The translations under genes and the position numbers were made by a program. DNA of 64,000 bases. Source: Winogradskyella wichelsiae (GTDB lineage: Bacteria > Bacteroidota > Bacteroidia > Flavobacteriales > Flavobacteriaceae). Positions 1-8,389 of the stretch are shown here, piece after piece. How positions within the stretch are numbered: the stretch's first letter is position 1; each line of letters starts with the position of its first letter. The notes beneath the pieces were generated by a model. The model was given only the letters and a program-made list of their open reading frames with translations. It was not told the DNA's origin and searched no databases. The stretch lies in contig NZ_JABFDJ010000009.1 of the NCBI RefSeq assembly GCF_013403925.1, positions 1 to 64,000 on the forward strand, written 5' to 3'.

Positions 1-121
1 CCAGAAATTACAAACCTTGAAAACGGTAAGAAAGTTGCAAAATTTTCAATCGCCACCAATGAATCTTACAAAGATTCTAATGGATAAAAAGTGACAAACA
101 CCCAATGGCACACTATTGTAA
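1..121 (+). pseudogene. ssb: Single-stranded DNA-binding protein fragment (broken)
   Basis: Frame 1 reads a stretch typical of the middle of bacterial SSB (NLENGKKVAKFSIATNE, then TQWHTIV), the OB-fold strands that lead into the conserved TQWH motif. A TAA stop at 85-87 interrupts it where SSB proteins usually have Glu (SNG-x-KVT), and similarity ends at about 120, just where the 197-bp repeat begins. SSB would normally continue for many residues with the rest of the OB fold and an acidic tail; neither follows. The 5' part lies outside the window. It is most likely a remnant copy, since a cell needs an intact ssb elsewhere. Confidence 0.7.
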
Positions 122-318
122 ACAGGTTATAGCGTGGTTATGTAGTGCTTATAGCGTCGTTGTAGCACGGTTATATTGTGTTTTACTCCAGTAAAGATAA
201 GGTTGAAGTGTGTTAGTAAAAGGTTGTAGTCATATTGTAATTAAATACACAAACAAGGACGTGCATATATGAGGGTTGAAATAGGGTATAGCCTTATAAA
301 TTTAAAGTTGAGTGGTGG
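122..318 (+). repeat. 197-bp direct repeat, copy 1, with 11-bp tandem array
   Basis: This stretch recurs at 10231-10427 in the same orientation and with exactly the same length. The first 70 or so bases are identical; the remainder has scattered substitutions and no indels. Its 5' part (128-182) is five degenerate tandem 11-mers beginning TATAGCGTGGT. The left end coincides with the break in the ssb fragment. I do not recognise the family. It could be the end of a mobile element, a non-autonomous element, or a recombination or protein-binding site. Confidence 0.85.
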
Positions 319-523
319 TTTTTGCTAATCAGATATTTAAAAATAGTGTTTAAGAGTACTATTCTAAGCTTTATAATTTAACTTCATATTTTAATGAAAT
401 TCATTGCTAGGAAAGGTTTCATTTTTTAAGAAGAGTTTACCAAAGCTGTAGTTATGTACATACAGTTCATTTTTATGAATAATTTTTAGTTTTGTGTGTA
501 GCCCTATTATTACCTATAGCTGT
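319..523. other. AT-rich gap, no feature seen
   Basis: Between the repeat and the end of the deacylase gene on the minus strand I see no open frame of note, no clear hairpin terminator and no RNA gene. Confidence 0.5.
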
Positions 524-1420
524 TTATTTTGGAATACTTTCAATTACAAAAAATCCGTCGTTTCCTTTGGCTTGGTATAAGGGCATAAAAATAAAAGCAT
601 CCCAAGTGCTATAAATTTCTGAACCATTTAAAATTGCTAAATGTTGTCCTTTATGAATTGGCTGAAAATTCTCAAAGCCAGCCTGCATCTTAAAATCGTC
701 TTTTGGGTTTAGTCCAAAGCGATGAATAATTTTAAATGTACGTTGCTTGTCGGTACTTTTAACTGTAGTCTCAACCGCTGGTGGAATTGGCTTTAAATCC
801 TTTACTTGTAAATCGCATGCTTTTTCAAGTAGCATCCAAATTATGCCTTTGTGATAGATTTTACTAGTATCACTGTCGTGTTGACCTGCTTCTAAGGTAA
901 AACCGGTAATTCCTACCTTACTAAAATATCCGTCGATAGTACCTTCTACAATATCCGAAAACCCTTTAATAATATGAAGTGGAAAGTGTTGTGCCCACTC
1001 TAAATTTTGGCCTACATCTTGAACAGACATGTAGGGCAAACTATCTGAAGAGGTGGTATGGCAATCCATAAAATAATGATCGGTATACTCGGTTTCACAG
1101 AGCCCGTCTATAACTTTTATAAGCTGATACATTTCTTGTTTTTCACTCGTATCAGAAATGTTATATTTTAAATTTTTTTCTGTCCATGTCCGATTAAGAT
1201 CTTCGTCTATAAATCTAACTCCGCGGTTTAAAGCATTTGTATTGGCTAGAATACCTACAAACGCACCATTAATTACAGGTTTTTCATGCTGTAATTTTTT
1301 AAATACAGCTTCTAGAGCTTGTACTCCGCTAGGTTCATTTCCGTGTACGGCGGCCGTTACAATAAGTAACGGCCCTTTTTTATGACTTGTATATTTTCCT
1401 ACAATTCTATTGGTTTCCAT
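524..1420 (-). CDS. Succinylglutamate desuccinylase / aspartoacylase family zinc deacylase
   Basis: 298 residues of the AstE/AspA branch of M14 zinc hydrolases, which remove acyl groups from N-acyl amino acids. The zinc motif HGNE is at H26-E29, the substrate-binding DLNR at 74-77, the third zinc ligand H121 in MDCHTT, and the likely catalytic Glu at 177 in TLEAG. A C-terminal beta domain follows (about 205-298). It is the last gene of a three-gene minus-strand run, 41 bp after the ATP-grasp gene. The substrate cannot be read from sequence; the neighbours suggest a small peptide or acylated amino acid made by the ligase next door. There is no signal peptide, so it is cytoplasmic. Confidence 0.85.
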   Translation of the reverse strand: METNRIVGKYTSHKKGPLLIVTAAVHGNEPSGVQALEAVFKKLQHEKPVINGAFVGILANTNALNRGVRFIDEDLNRTWTEKNLKYNISDTSEKQEMYQLIKVIDGLCETEYTDHYFMDCHTTSSDSLPYMSVQDVGQNLEWAQHFPLHIIKGFSDIVEGTIDGYFSKVGITGFTLEAGQHDSDTSKIYHKGIIWMLLEKACDLQVKDLKPIPPAVETTVKSTDKQRTFKIIHRFGLNPKDDFKMQAGFENFQPIHKGQHLAILNGSEIYSTWDAFIFMPLYQAKGNDGFFVIESIPK

Positions 1421-1461
1421 TGTTGCTTAATTTTATTGAAATGATTTAATTACTATAGAAC

Positions 1462-2514
1462 TTAATCCATGGTCGCGAGAACTTTATTGGAAATTTTATT
1501 TTTATAGCGTTTTTTGTATTCAACTTTACGTTCAATCGCTTCAATAACGGTGGTGGTAAAGGCAGGTAGTCCAATTTCTTCGCAATAATCTAATCCGCCA
1601 GGACTCAAAACGTTTATTTCTATAAGCTTATCATCAACAATATCTAGGCCCACAAAAAACAACCCATCTTTAATAAGCTTAGGTGCAGTGACTTCTACAA
1701 TATGTTGCATTTTCTTGGTGTATTTTGCTTTTTTAGCCGTGGCACCTAAAGCCAAATTACTTCTAAATTCATCTTTATCTTTGTTAAGACGACGGATTAC
1801 GGCTTTTTCTCCATCTTCTTCTAATACTTTTCCATTCATAAGAATAACACGTACATCGCCTTTAGACACTTCTGGTAAAAATTCTTGAGCAATTACATAT
1901 CCTTGACTGATTAGGGTTTCAAAAATCTGATGTATATTTTTCTTATCTTTTCCAATAAGATATACATTCTGTCCGCCAGACCCTTCTAAAGGTTTTAAAA
2001 CCATCTGTTTTCCTACAGATTCCCAAAATTGAAGTAAATCGTTTATATCTCGAGTTATTAAACTGTTGGGTTTAATTTCTGGTGGTAATTCTTCAAAATA
2101 CAGTTTATCTATATAGGCATGAGACATGGCAAATGCATCGTTTAAAACCAATACATCTTCTAGCTGAATCATACGAGCAAAAGCAATGGCGCTATGTTCT
2201 GCCCACCTTCGGTCGTCTGTTTCTTCTGTTGGATTATTTCTTAAAAATAATACGTCTAGGTCTTTACTGGTAATTACCGTTTTTTTATTGGCGTCTTCCT
2301 GTACTTGTGTCCAAAACTCTTCTACAGTTTTATACTTTAAATTTTTTTTAACAAGGGTACATCGCAGACTCATTGGAGTGTCTTGTTTAAATATAAAATC
2401 ACCAACACCCATAACATATAAGGCATGTCCTCTCTCGTACGCTTTTTTCATAATAACAACCGAAGTCCCAATGGCTTCAGTTTCTATAGCACTAATAACA
2501 AAACAAATTTTCAT
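1462..2514 (-). CDS. Glutathione synthetase-like ATP-grasp ligase
   Basis: 350 residues. The N-terminal part (MKICFVISAIETE...) is a pre-ATP-grasp domain of glutathione synthetase type; the ATP-grasp core includes KPLEGSGGQNV near residue 200 (nucleotide-binding glycine loop) and the metal-binding EINVLSPGGLD near 310. Such enzymes join a carboxylate to an amine with ATP. It resembles GshB, but no gamma-glutamylcysteine synthetase is in the window, so glutathione itself is not shown to be the product. The gene follows the DUF1704 gene after 2 bp and is surely co-transcribed with it. Families with this trio often appear as ligase plus hydrolases of one peptide pathway; the peptide is unknown. 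Confidence 0.8.
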   Translation of the reverse strand: MKICFVISAIETEAIGTSVVIMKKAYERGHALYVMGVGDFIFKQDTPMSLRCTLVKKNLKYKTVEEFWTQVQEDANKKTVITSKDLDVLFLRNNPTEETDDRRWAEHSAIAFARMIQLEDVLVLNDAFAMSHAYIDKLYFEELPPEIKPNSLITRDINDLLQFWESVGKQMVLKPLEGSGGQNVYLIGKDKKNIHQIFETLISQGYVIAQEFLPEVSKGDVRVILMNGKVLEEDGEKAVIRRLNKDKDEFRSNLALGATAKKAKYTKKMQHIVEVTAPKLIKDGLFFVGLDIVDDKLIEINVLSPGGLDYCEEIGLPAFTTTVIEAIERKVEYKKRYKNKISNKVLATMD

Positions 2515-2516
2515 AA

Positions 2517-4367
2517 TTATATCATTTTAGAGATGGGCAAGCCCTTCTTGAGTTTATCTATTTTAAGGTTGAAATCTTCATTGTTTAAATATCTAGGGGT
2601 TATTTTAGGAGGTAAAATGAGACCACGATCTCTAAGATCCTGAATTAAATCGATGTGATGTAATGCAAATTTTCCACTTAACAGAGGCACTAATTCGCCA
2701 CCTTCCTTTAAGAAATTACGCAGACGTACTAGGCCTTCTAGATAAATAATATCTTTAAGAAAGCCACCGCCTTGAAACATTCTTGAGGTAATATTAAAAG
2801 CACGCTCTTTTGTAAAATCGTATTGAGAATACAGTTTGAAAAACATTTCGTGAAATTCGGCTCCGTTTATTAAGGCTGCACCAGCCACTACACGTCCTGC
2901 TAAAATTCGTAACCGGTTACCAGACAATCCGCCCGATAAATACTCACTTAACACAGCTATTCCTTCCTGCAAGGCATCGTAATTAGCAAGGCCAGAAGCC
3001 ATTTGTGTTAACGGTTGTTGAGTCCCGTTGTAATAGGTTAGGGCATGAGTCCCGATTTCATGTTGTATAAGTGCTTTAGCATCGTTTTTACTCATGGTAT
3101 AATCTGAAGGTAAATACAATTCCCCCTTAGAAACCATCATGATATTCACATCGTCTCGAATATGAATTTTAGAATTAAAATGGGGATCTTGCTCTTTAAA
3201 ATAATCAAACTCTTGTTTTGCTAAGTCACCAAATTCGGACGTGTCTATTACCGCACGTTGACCTTCTTCATGATTTTCGGGTATGTTCTGGAGGATCAAT
3301 TCGGCTTCTGTAATTAAAGCTTTATCCAATCCATTATACAAGCGAATACTACTGTAAAAAAAGTTTTTTGTGTCACGTTCTTTAAGCATGGTAAGCTCTT
3401 GATCAATTTCTGCTCGTTTTTCATCGAATAAAAATGAAAGTGCAGGATCATCTATTTCATCGATACGTAAATTATATAATTTTCGTTTTAAAATATCTGG
3501 ATCTACTGGGAGCAATCGGTAATGATACCGGTCTAATTTTTTAAAATGAGAATCGAAAAACTGTTGGCGTAGCGCTTGGATATTAACTGGTGCCACCAAT
3601 AATAAAAATTGGTAACTATTTTCGATCTCGGTAAGTTGTTTGTCTATTTTAAACACCTCCTCATGTATGGAACGTTTCCCTAGCGCATGATAATTGGTAA
3701 GATTAGAGGTGGTTTGTACTCTAATAAATTCGAATACAGCACGTTGTATGGCTTTGATAAATTGTTCTTGAAAGTCTCTAAAGTACAAAGGATACATGTG
3801 CCCTTGTTCGTCTCGAAATACAGGAGGAACTTCTAAACCTATAAGTGTGGCTCCGCGTTGTTTAATATGAGAAATCTCGAGTAACGGCTTTTCGCTTACA
3901 ATTTGGCGCATTTTTGTTTGCTCGACACATACATCTAAATTTACGTTAAACTGTCTAGATTTAATTTTAAGTAATTCATCTTTTAAAACCTGTAATGAAA
4001 CTGGTAATTTATGTGATGGTCCTCTTACTTTAAACGTTTCGCTTCCCGTTGACCCTGTAAATATTTCCAATAAGATAAACGATCCAAAATTATTCGACAT
4101 TAATGTGGTAAGATCTTCTATAAAGGTTTTGTAGTATTGAAAAGATGCTGTGCCTACAACAAGGTAAGATGCTCCTGCGCGTATTAATCTATCGGTACCA
4201 GAATCGTTTTCTTTTTTTCGGTAAATAAGTAATGAGGGTACATCGTGTTCCAAAAACAGAAAGCCACCATGGGGTAATTTAGTAACAGTTTTTGCACCAG
4301 ATTCTAACTTTGGAATGAGCTGTTTTACTGTTGGCATACTATTTAAAGACATCTCTGTGTTGGGCAT
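2517..4367 (-). CDS. QEGLA-motif zinc peptidase-like protein (DUF1704)
   Basis: 616 residues of the family annotated as flavohemoglobin expression-modulating QEGLA motif protein (DUF1704). The signature is present as QEGIA at 467-471, and 26 residues before it lies HEIGTH (436-441), the HExxxH zinc motif shared with eukaryotic MATCAP tyrosine carboxypeptidases; E468 is the likely third ligand. A peptidase-type activity is therefore probable, although the family name refers to an old indirect phenotype. No signal peptide. It is the first gene of the operon that continues into the ATP-grasp ligase and the M14-type deacylase. The start at 4367 is the first Met; Met-6 or Met-11 are possible alternatives. 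Confidence 0.8.
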   Translation of the reverse strand: MPNTEMSLNSMPTVKQLIPKLESGAKTVTKLPHGGFLFLEHDVPSLLIYRKKENDSGTDRLIRAGASYLVVGTASFQYYKTFIEDLTTLMSNNFGSFILLEIFTGSTGSETFKVRGPSHKLPVSLQVLKDELLKIKSRQFNVNLDVCVEQTKMRQIVSEKPLLEISHIKQRGATLIGLEVPPVFRDEQGHMYPLYFRDFQEQFIKAIQRAVFEFIRVQTTSNLTNYHALGKRSIHEEVFKIDKQLTEIENSYQFLLLVAPVNIQALRQQFFDSHFKKLDRYHYRLLPVDPDILKRKLYNLRIDEIDDPALSFLFDEKRAEIDQELTMLKERDTKNFFYSSIRLYNGLDKALITEAELILQNIPENHEEGQRAVIDTSEFGDLAKQEFDYFKEQDPHFNSKIHIRDDVNIMMVSKGELYLPSDYTMSKNDAKALIQHEIGTHALTYYNGTQQPLTQMASGLANYDALQEGIAVLSEYLSGGLSGNRLRILAGRVVAGAALINGAEFHEMFFKLYSQYDFTKERAFNITSRMFQGGGFLKDIIYLEGLVRLRNFLKEGGELVPLLSGKFALHHIDLIQDLRDRGLILPPKITPRYLNNEDFNLKIDKLKKGLPISKMI

Positions 4368-4888
4368 AATATTGTGTTCTTATAATTGATTCTACATTCT
4401 GAATTTAACTCATAAAAAATCTTCATCTGTCTAATTAAAATACGCATCTTTTAAGTAAGTGCTCTTAACATACTAATGGTAATTATATTTAAATGAGCTC
4501 TACTAAATTACAGTCTATTTATATCGTGCTTTAGCCTAAAGCGAACATTTTTTAACGCTAAAGATTGAAATGTTCTAAACTTTATAGGATTTTAAAAATT
4601 TATAAAACAATTGATTAAGCTAAATCAGCTTGTGTTAGCAGTCATGATTAATTTTCGATTTTTTTTTAATCCACCCCTTAGAATTAAACTAAAAATTAAC
4701 GCTTTGACTGTACTAAAATTTTCACTCATTAATCCTATGGCTCTAGGACTTATGATTGGTTTTCCGTATGTAGTTTCGCTGCTTCTAATGTTAATTTTAG
4801 TGAACCCAAACGTTTACAACAATTGGTGAATCGTACTTGTATTATAAGAAAATCTGATTTTGGAATATAGATTGAATGGTGTTTGAAC
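4368..4888. other. Gap upstream of the DUF1704 operon
   Basis: It probably holds the promoter of the minus-strand operon, but I could not fix a convincing TTG / TAnnTTTG pair. A plus-strand open frame at 4611-4829 is rich in hydrophobic residues but has no recognisable homologue or upstream signal; it may be decayed sequence belonging to the remnant that follows. Confidence 0.3.
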
Positions 4889-5146
4889 GATACGATTGGT
4901 ATGGTGTTTTATATGGGTACTTTGTTTTTAGAACCATTATTCTCATTGATTACAAATAATTATATGCTTTAATCTTTCGTTTTACAGCAGTATTATTTGG
5001 TGTAGTAGGGAAACTTATGTTCCCTCTACGCGACCATCCGCCACCACTTACTAAGTTTTCATTTTACTTTCAGCTTGTTGGGGGAGCATATTGTATTTAG
5101 TGCAACTGTGGTTGGAATGTTGTATCTAATTGTAATATGCTTATAG
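4889..5146 (+). pseudogene. Decayed relative of the membrane protein at 21299-21739
   Basis: Three frames must be joined to read through. The first gives IGMVFYMGTLFLEPLFS, the second FGVVGKLMFP then TKFSFYFQL, and after one extra G in the five-G run at 5080-5084 the frame continues GEHIVFSATVVGMLYLI to a stop at 5144. This matches the end of the four-helix membrane protein at 21.3 kb, which reads ILGILGCTILFK, then YKVFYMQLIAAHIFYSLG. Spacing and order agree, so I read it as a frameshifted paralogue. The 5' end is not identifiable. Confidence 0.5.
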
Positions 5147-5304
5147 CTTAAACTCTATGCCAGGCTCTTTTAGAGTATCATAATTATTCTAGATGTCAAC
5201 TTTTTAATGAATTAAAAAAAACATCAATGTCAACACTAATGTATACATAGATTTTACTCATTACGTAACCGAAATTGCTATAATTGTTAGAAACAAAACA
5301 ATAT

Positions 5305-8300
5305 ATGATGTATTATAAATTACTTTGCTTCCTTCTATACTTTATTAGTTATTCTTCAATTGCACAAGAAGTTCAGACTAAAAATTACTTCGGAATGGAA
5401 ACATCCATGACAGAAGGTATTCTTTCAAAAGTATCAAATATAAATAATTCACAACGTTCTAATGTCAACGTAAATAATGTGATGACAGATTCTGATTATG
5501 CATACTTTTCTAATACCAATAACGGAGTCAATATCCCATTTGCAAGCATAAATGATGAATCAAATGTATATATCACAGGTACTACTTCTAATCCAGATAA
5601 TCCGAAAGGTGATTTTGTTACAATTAAAGTAGACGACAATGGTAATATCCTTTGGGAAGCAAGGGAAGAAACCGATTTATATAGTGTAGAATTTGGAACT
5701 GTAATCGCATTAGATGCATTAGGAAACCCAATTGTAAGTGGCGTAAATTGGAATGGCGACAATATGGATATAAAAACTATAAAATATGATGCTTCCAACG
5801 GAAATATAATTTGGCAACATACTTTTAACGGAATAGCTAACGGATTGGATACCCCGACTGCAATAAGTTTAGATAATGCACAAAATATAGTTGTGACAGG
5901 AGTCAGTTACACTGGCCAAGGTATGAGTTTTTTAACTTTAAAATATAATAATAATGGTGCTCTATTATGGACAGCTGCAGATGCTAATTACACACCCAAT
6001 ACATGGAATGAGCCTCTAGATATCTCTATAGACTCTAATAATAACATTCTAATTTCAGGATTTGGATATGATTCCAATCTTATGCAAGGTTATTATTCAA
6101 TTAGTTATAATTCTATGGGTATTGAAAATTGGCGTAATTTATATATATATAATGATCAAGGTGCCCTAACTAATTCTATTGCTCGCGGTAATACCATTGA
6201 CGCCAACGGAAATAGTTATGTTACAGGGACTTTCAATACATCTAATAATAAAATGGGGACCATAAAATACGATTTAAATGGTGATCTTGTTTGGGCAGAA
6301 ACCTTTGAATATGATGGAGATTTAACTGATGCCTATCAAATTTATGCTAATTCAGATGATAATATATTTGTTTCTGGAATACATTCTGGAGGTTTTTCTG
6401 AAGATGGTGTAGTGCTAGTTTCCTATGATGAAAATGGTGTGAATAATTGGGATTACACATCAGACGCCATTGTAAATCCGCAAAATATTTATTTCGAATT
6501 TATTTCAGATTCAGAAATTTTCATTTCCTCATTTGGTATGGATCAAACAACTTTTGAACAAAGAATAGATATTTACAAGCTTAATGAAACTGGTGATTTA
6601 ATTGGAGAAACAAACTATATAATTCCGTTCTCACCTTTCGGAGGTTTTGTAAATTTAATTAATATTGATGTAAATATTGATAATGCAAAAATAGTATCAA
6701 GGTCTTTTTATTCAAATAATGGAGATGTATTTGAAATTGATAAATTACCTTTAGATGCCAATACTACAGAATGGTCAGAGATATTTGCAAGTACTTCTAC
6801 TAAAATGACAATGCTTTCATCTGTTAATGATAGCAACAATAACGTATATGTGGCTGGACAATACGGCACAATAGTAAATAATGAATATTTAGAAAACTTC
6901 CAAATAGTTAAATATAACGATCTGGGTCAAGTTGAATGGCAAAAAAACTATAATCAAGATAATGGAAATCCAAGTAACGGTATTATAATAAATGTTGATA
7001 CATCTGACAACATAATTGTGTACTTAGTGCCAAATGGCTACGAAGATCAATCTATTCGACTTAAAAAATATGACCCACAGGGTAATTTATTATGGGAAAC
7101 AGAAAAAGAATATTTCAACCCTAATTTATATCAGTTGTTTTTGGATGATTCTGATAATATATTTTTAGCCGGAACTTCTTTACAAGAGCAGACAGATTCA
7201 AACAAAATATTTACAATTTCTAAATTTTCATCATCTGGTAATGAAGAATGGACAACATTTCACGAATCATCAGAAATAAATGATAATATATATGCGTTAA
7301 ATTCGGGTAAAGTAGATACAAATGGCAACATATATGTAACAGGTCATATCGGTGAAGGTGATTGGTTTAATCAAAATATTAACTTGGTTTTAATGAAACT
7401 TTCCAATGATGGTTCATTTCAATGGCTTTCTCCTATGTCTATTGATAATCATAATTCATCTGGTATAGAAGTTTTATTAAATGACACCGATGATATTTAT
7501 GTTACAGGATATAGTGTTGGTAGTACATTTTTAAGAGAAGCCATAGTACTAAAGTTTAATTCTGATGGTTTAAATCAATGGCTATCTTCTTATACTGAAA
7601 CAGATCGGTCAATTAGCCCTTACACAATAAAGCAATTAGCTTCTGGTAATGTTATAATATCTGGTTATAGTTTATCACCTGAAGGAAGTAATCGTATTGC
7701 TATAGTAAATTTTGATAATGATGGTAATCAAGTGTGGTCTGCAAATTCAGAAGTCAATCGTTTTTACAGAGATATGTATGTGGATGATTCAGACAACGTT
7801 TATATTCTTAATCAAGCGTCTGATACGACATACCCTAATAGAAATTTTTATTCTCCAAGTGCATTTACAGTTGCAAGTCTTTTTTTATTAGATGAGTTTG
7901 GCAATAGTTCAGAGGAATTTTTTGTGGGCCTCGAGTTGTCATCATATCAGCCTATTAGCTTAAATCCGTTGAATGATGGTCGCTTATTAATTGGTGGTAG
8001 TGTATCGCATGAAATGAATGTGTTTGAAGGATTGTATTTCTTCGAAACGCAACATGAGGTTTTAGGTATTGATGAAGTGACATCTCCAGATATTAAGCAT
8101 AATTGGCTGGGACAAAATTACCCTAATCCAGGGAATACTAATACCTCAATTCCTTTTTATTTAACATATAGCAGTAATGTAAATTTTAAAATTTATGATT
8201 ACCAGGGTAGAAGAATAATGACTATTGATGATCAATTTTACCCAATTGGCAACAATGTTTTGGATTTAAATATTTCAAATCTTCAAACTGGATTGTATTT

Positions 8301-8355
8301 TTATAGTATGGAAACTGATACCTTTAGCTTTACCAGAAAAATGATTGTGAAATAA
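5305..8355 (+). CDS. Large secreted repeat protein with T9SS type A sorting domain
   Basis: About 1016 residues from the ATG at 5305 (a TTG at 5284 is in frame but would put charged residues before the signal peptide). The N terminus MMYYKLLCFLLYFISYSSIAQ is a signal peptide ending at an AQ site common in flavobacteria. The body repeats a motif of about 50-60 residues with cores like YDxxGNxxW and a following ITG or VTG strand, as in beta-propeller SBBP or delta-60 type repeats. The last 85 residues (LGQNYPNPGNTNTSIPF ... GLYFYSMET ... RKMIVK) are a T9SS type A sorting domain, so the protein should cross the outer membrane by type IX secretion and be exposed or released. The regulator gene follows 34 bp downstream. 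Ligand or substrate unknown. Confidence 0.8.
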   Translation: MMYYKLLCFLLYFISYSSIAQEVQTKNYFGMETSMTEGILSKVSNINNSQRSNVNVNNVMTDSDYAYFSNTNNGVNIPFASINDESNVYITGTTSNPDNPKGDFVTIKVDDNGNILWEAREETDLYSVEFGTVIALDALGNPIVSGVNWNGDNMDIKTIKYDASNGNIIWQHTFNGIANGLDTPTAISLDNAQNIVVTGVSYTGQGMSFLTLKYNNNGALLWTAADANYTPNTWNEPLDISIDSNNNILISGFGYDSNLMQGYYSISYNSMGIENWRNLYIYNDQGALTNSIARGNTIDANGNSYVTGTFNTSNNKMGTIKYDLNGDLVWAETFEYDGDLTDAYQIYANSDDNIFVSGIHSGGFSEDGVVLVSYDENGVNNWDYTSDAIVNPQNIYFEFISDSEIFISSFGMDQTTFEQRIDIYKLNETGDLIGETNYIIPFSPFGGFVNLINIDVNIDNAKIVSRSFYSNNGDVFEIDKLPLDANTTEWSEIFASTSTKMTMLSSVNDSNNNVYVAGQYGTIVNNEYLENFQIVKYNDLGQVEWQKNYNQDNGNPSNGIIINVDTSDNIIVYLVPNGYEDQSIRLKKYDPQGNLLWETEKEYFNPNLYQLFLDDSDNIFLAGTSLQEQTDSNKIFTISKFSSSGNEEWTTFHESSEINDNIYALNSGKVDTNGNIYVTGHIGEGDWFNQNINLVLMKLSNDGSFQWLSPMSIDNHNSSGIEVLLNDTDDIYVTGYSVGSTFLREAIVLKFNSDGLNQWLSSYTETDRSISPYTIKQLASGNVIISGYSLSPEGSNRIAIVNFDNDGNQVWSANSEVNRFYRDMYVDDSDNVYILNQASDTTYPNRNFYSPSAFTVASLFLLDEFGNSSEEFFVGLELSSYQPISLNPLNDGRLLIGGSVSHEMNVFEGLYFFETQHEVLGIDEVTSPDIKHNWLGQNYPNPGNTNTSIPFYLTYSSNVNFKIYDYQGRRIMTIDDQFYPIGNNVLDLNISNLQTGLYFYSMETDTFSFTRKMIVK

Positions 8356-8389
8356 TATTTCATAGTTTAGAGCATACTAATATTTAAAA

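Noticed and set aside
128..182. The 11-bp array as a CRISPR array or an integron attC site
   Set aside because: Units are contiguous without spacers and degenerate, so not CRISPR; the core does not fit the RYYYAAC/GTTRRRY boxes of attC and no integron integrase is present.
1158..1385. Plus-strand frames opposite the deacylase, ligase, kinase and TamB genes
   Set aside because: They are antisense shadows of well-supported genes with no recognisable protein features.
4611..4829. A 72-codon hydrophobic plus-strand frame before the decayed membrane gene
   Set aside because: No family resemblance, no promoter or start context, and composition explained by AT-rich DNA; at most part of the remnant.
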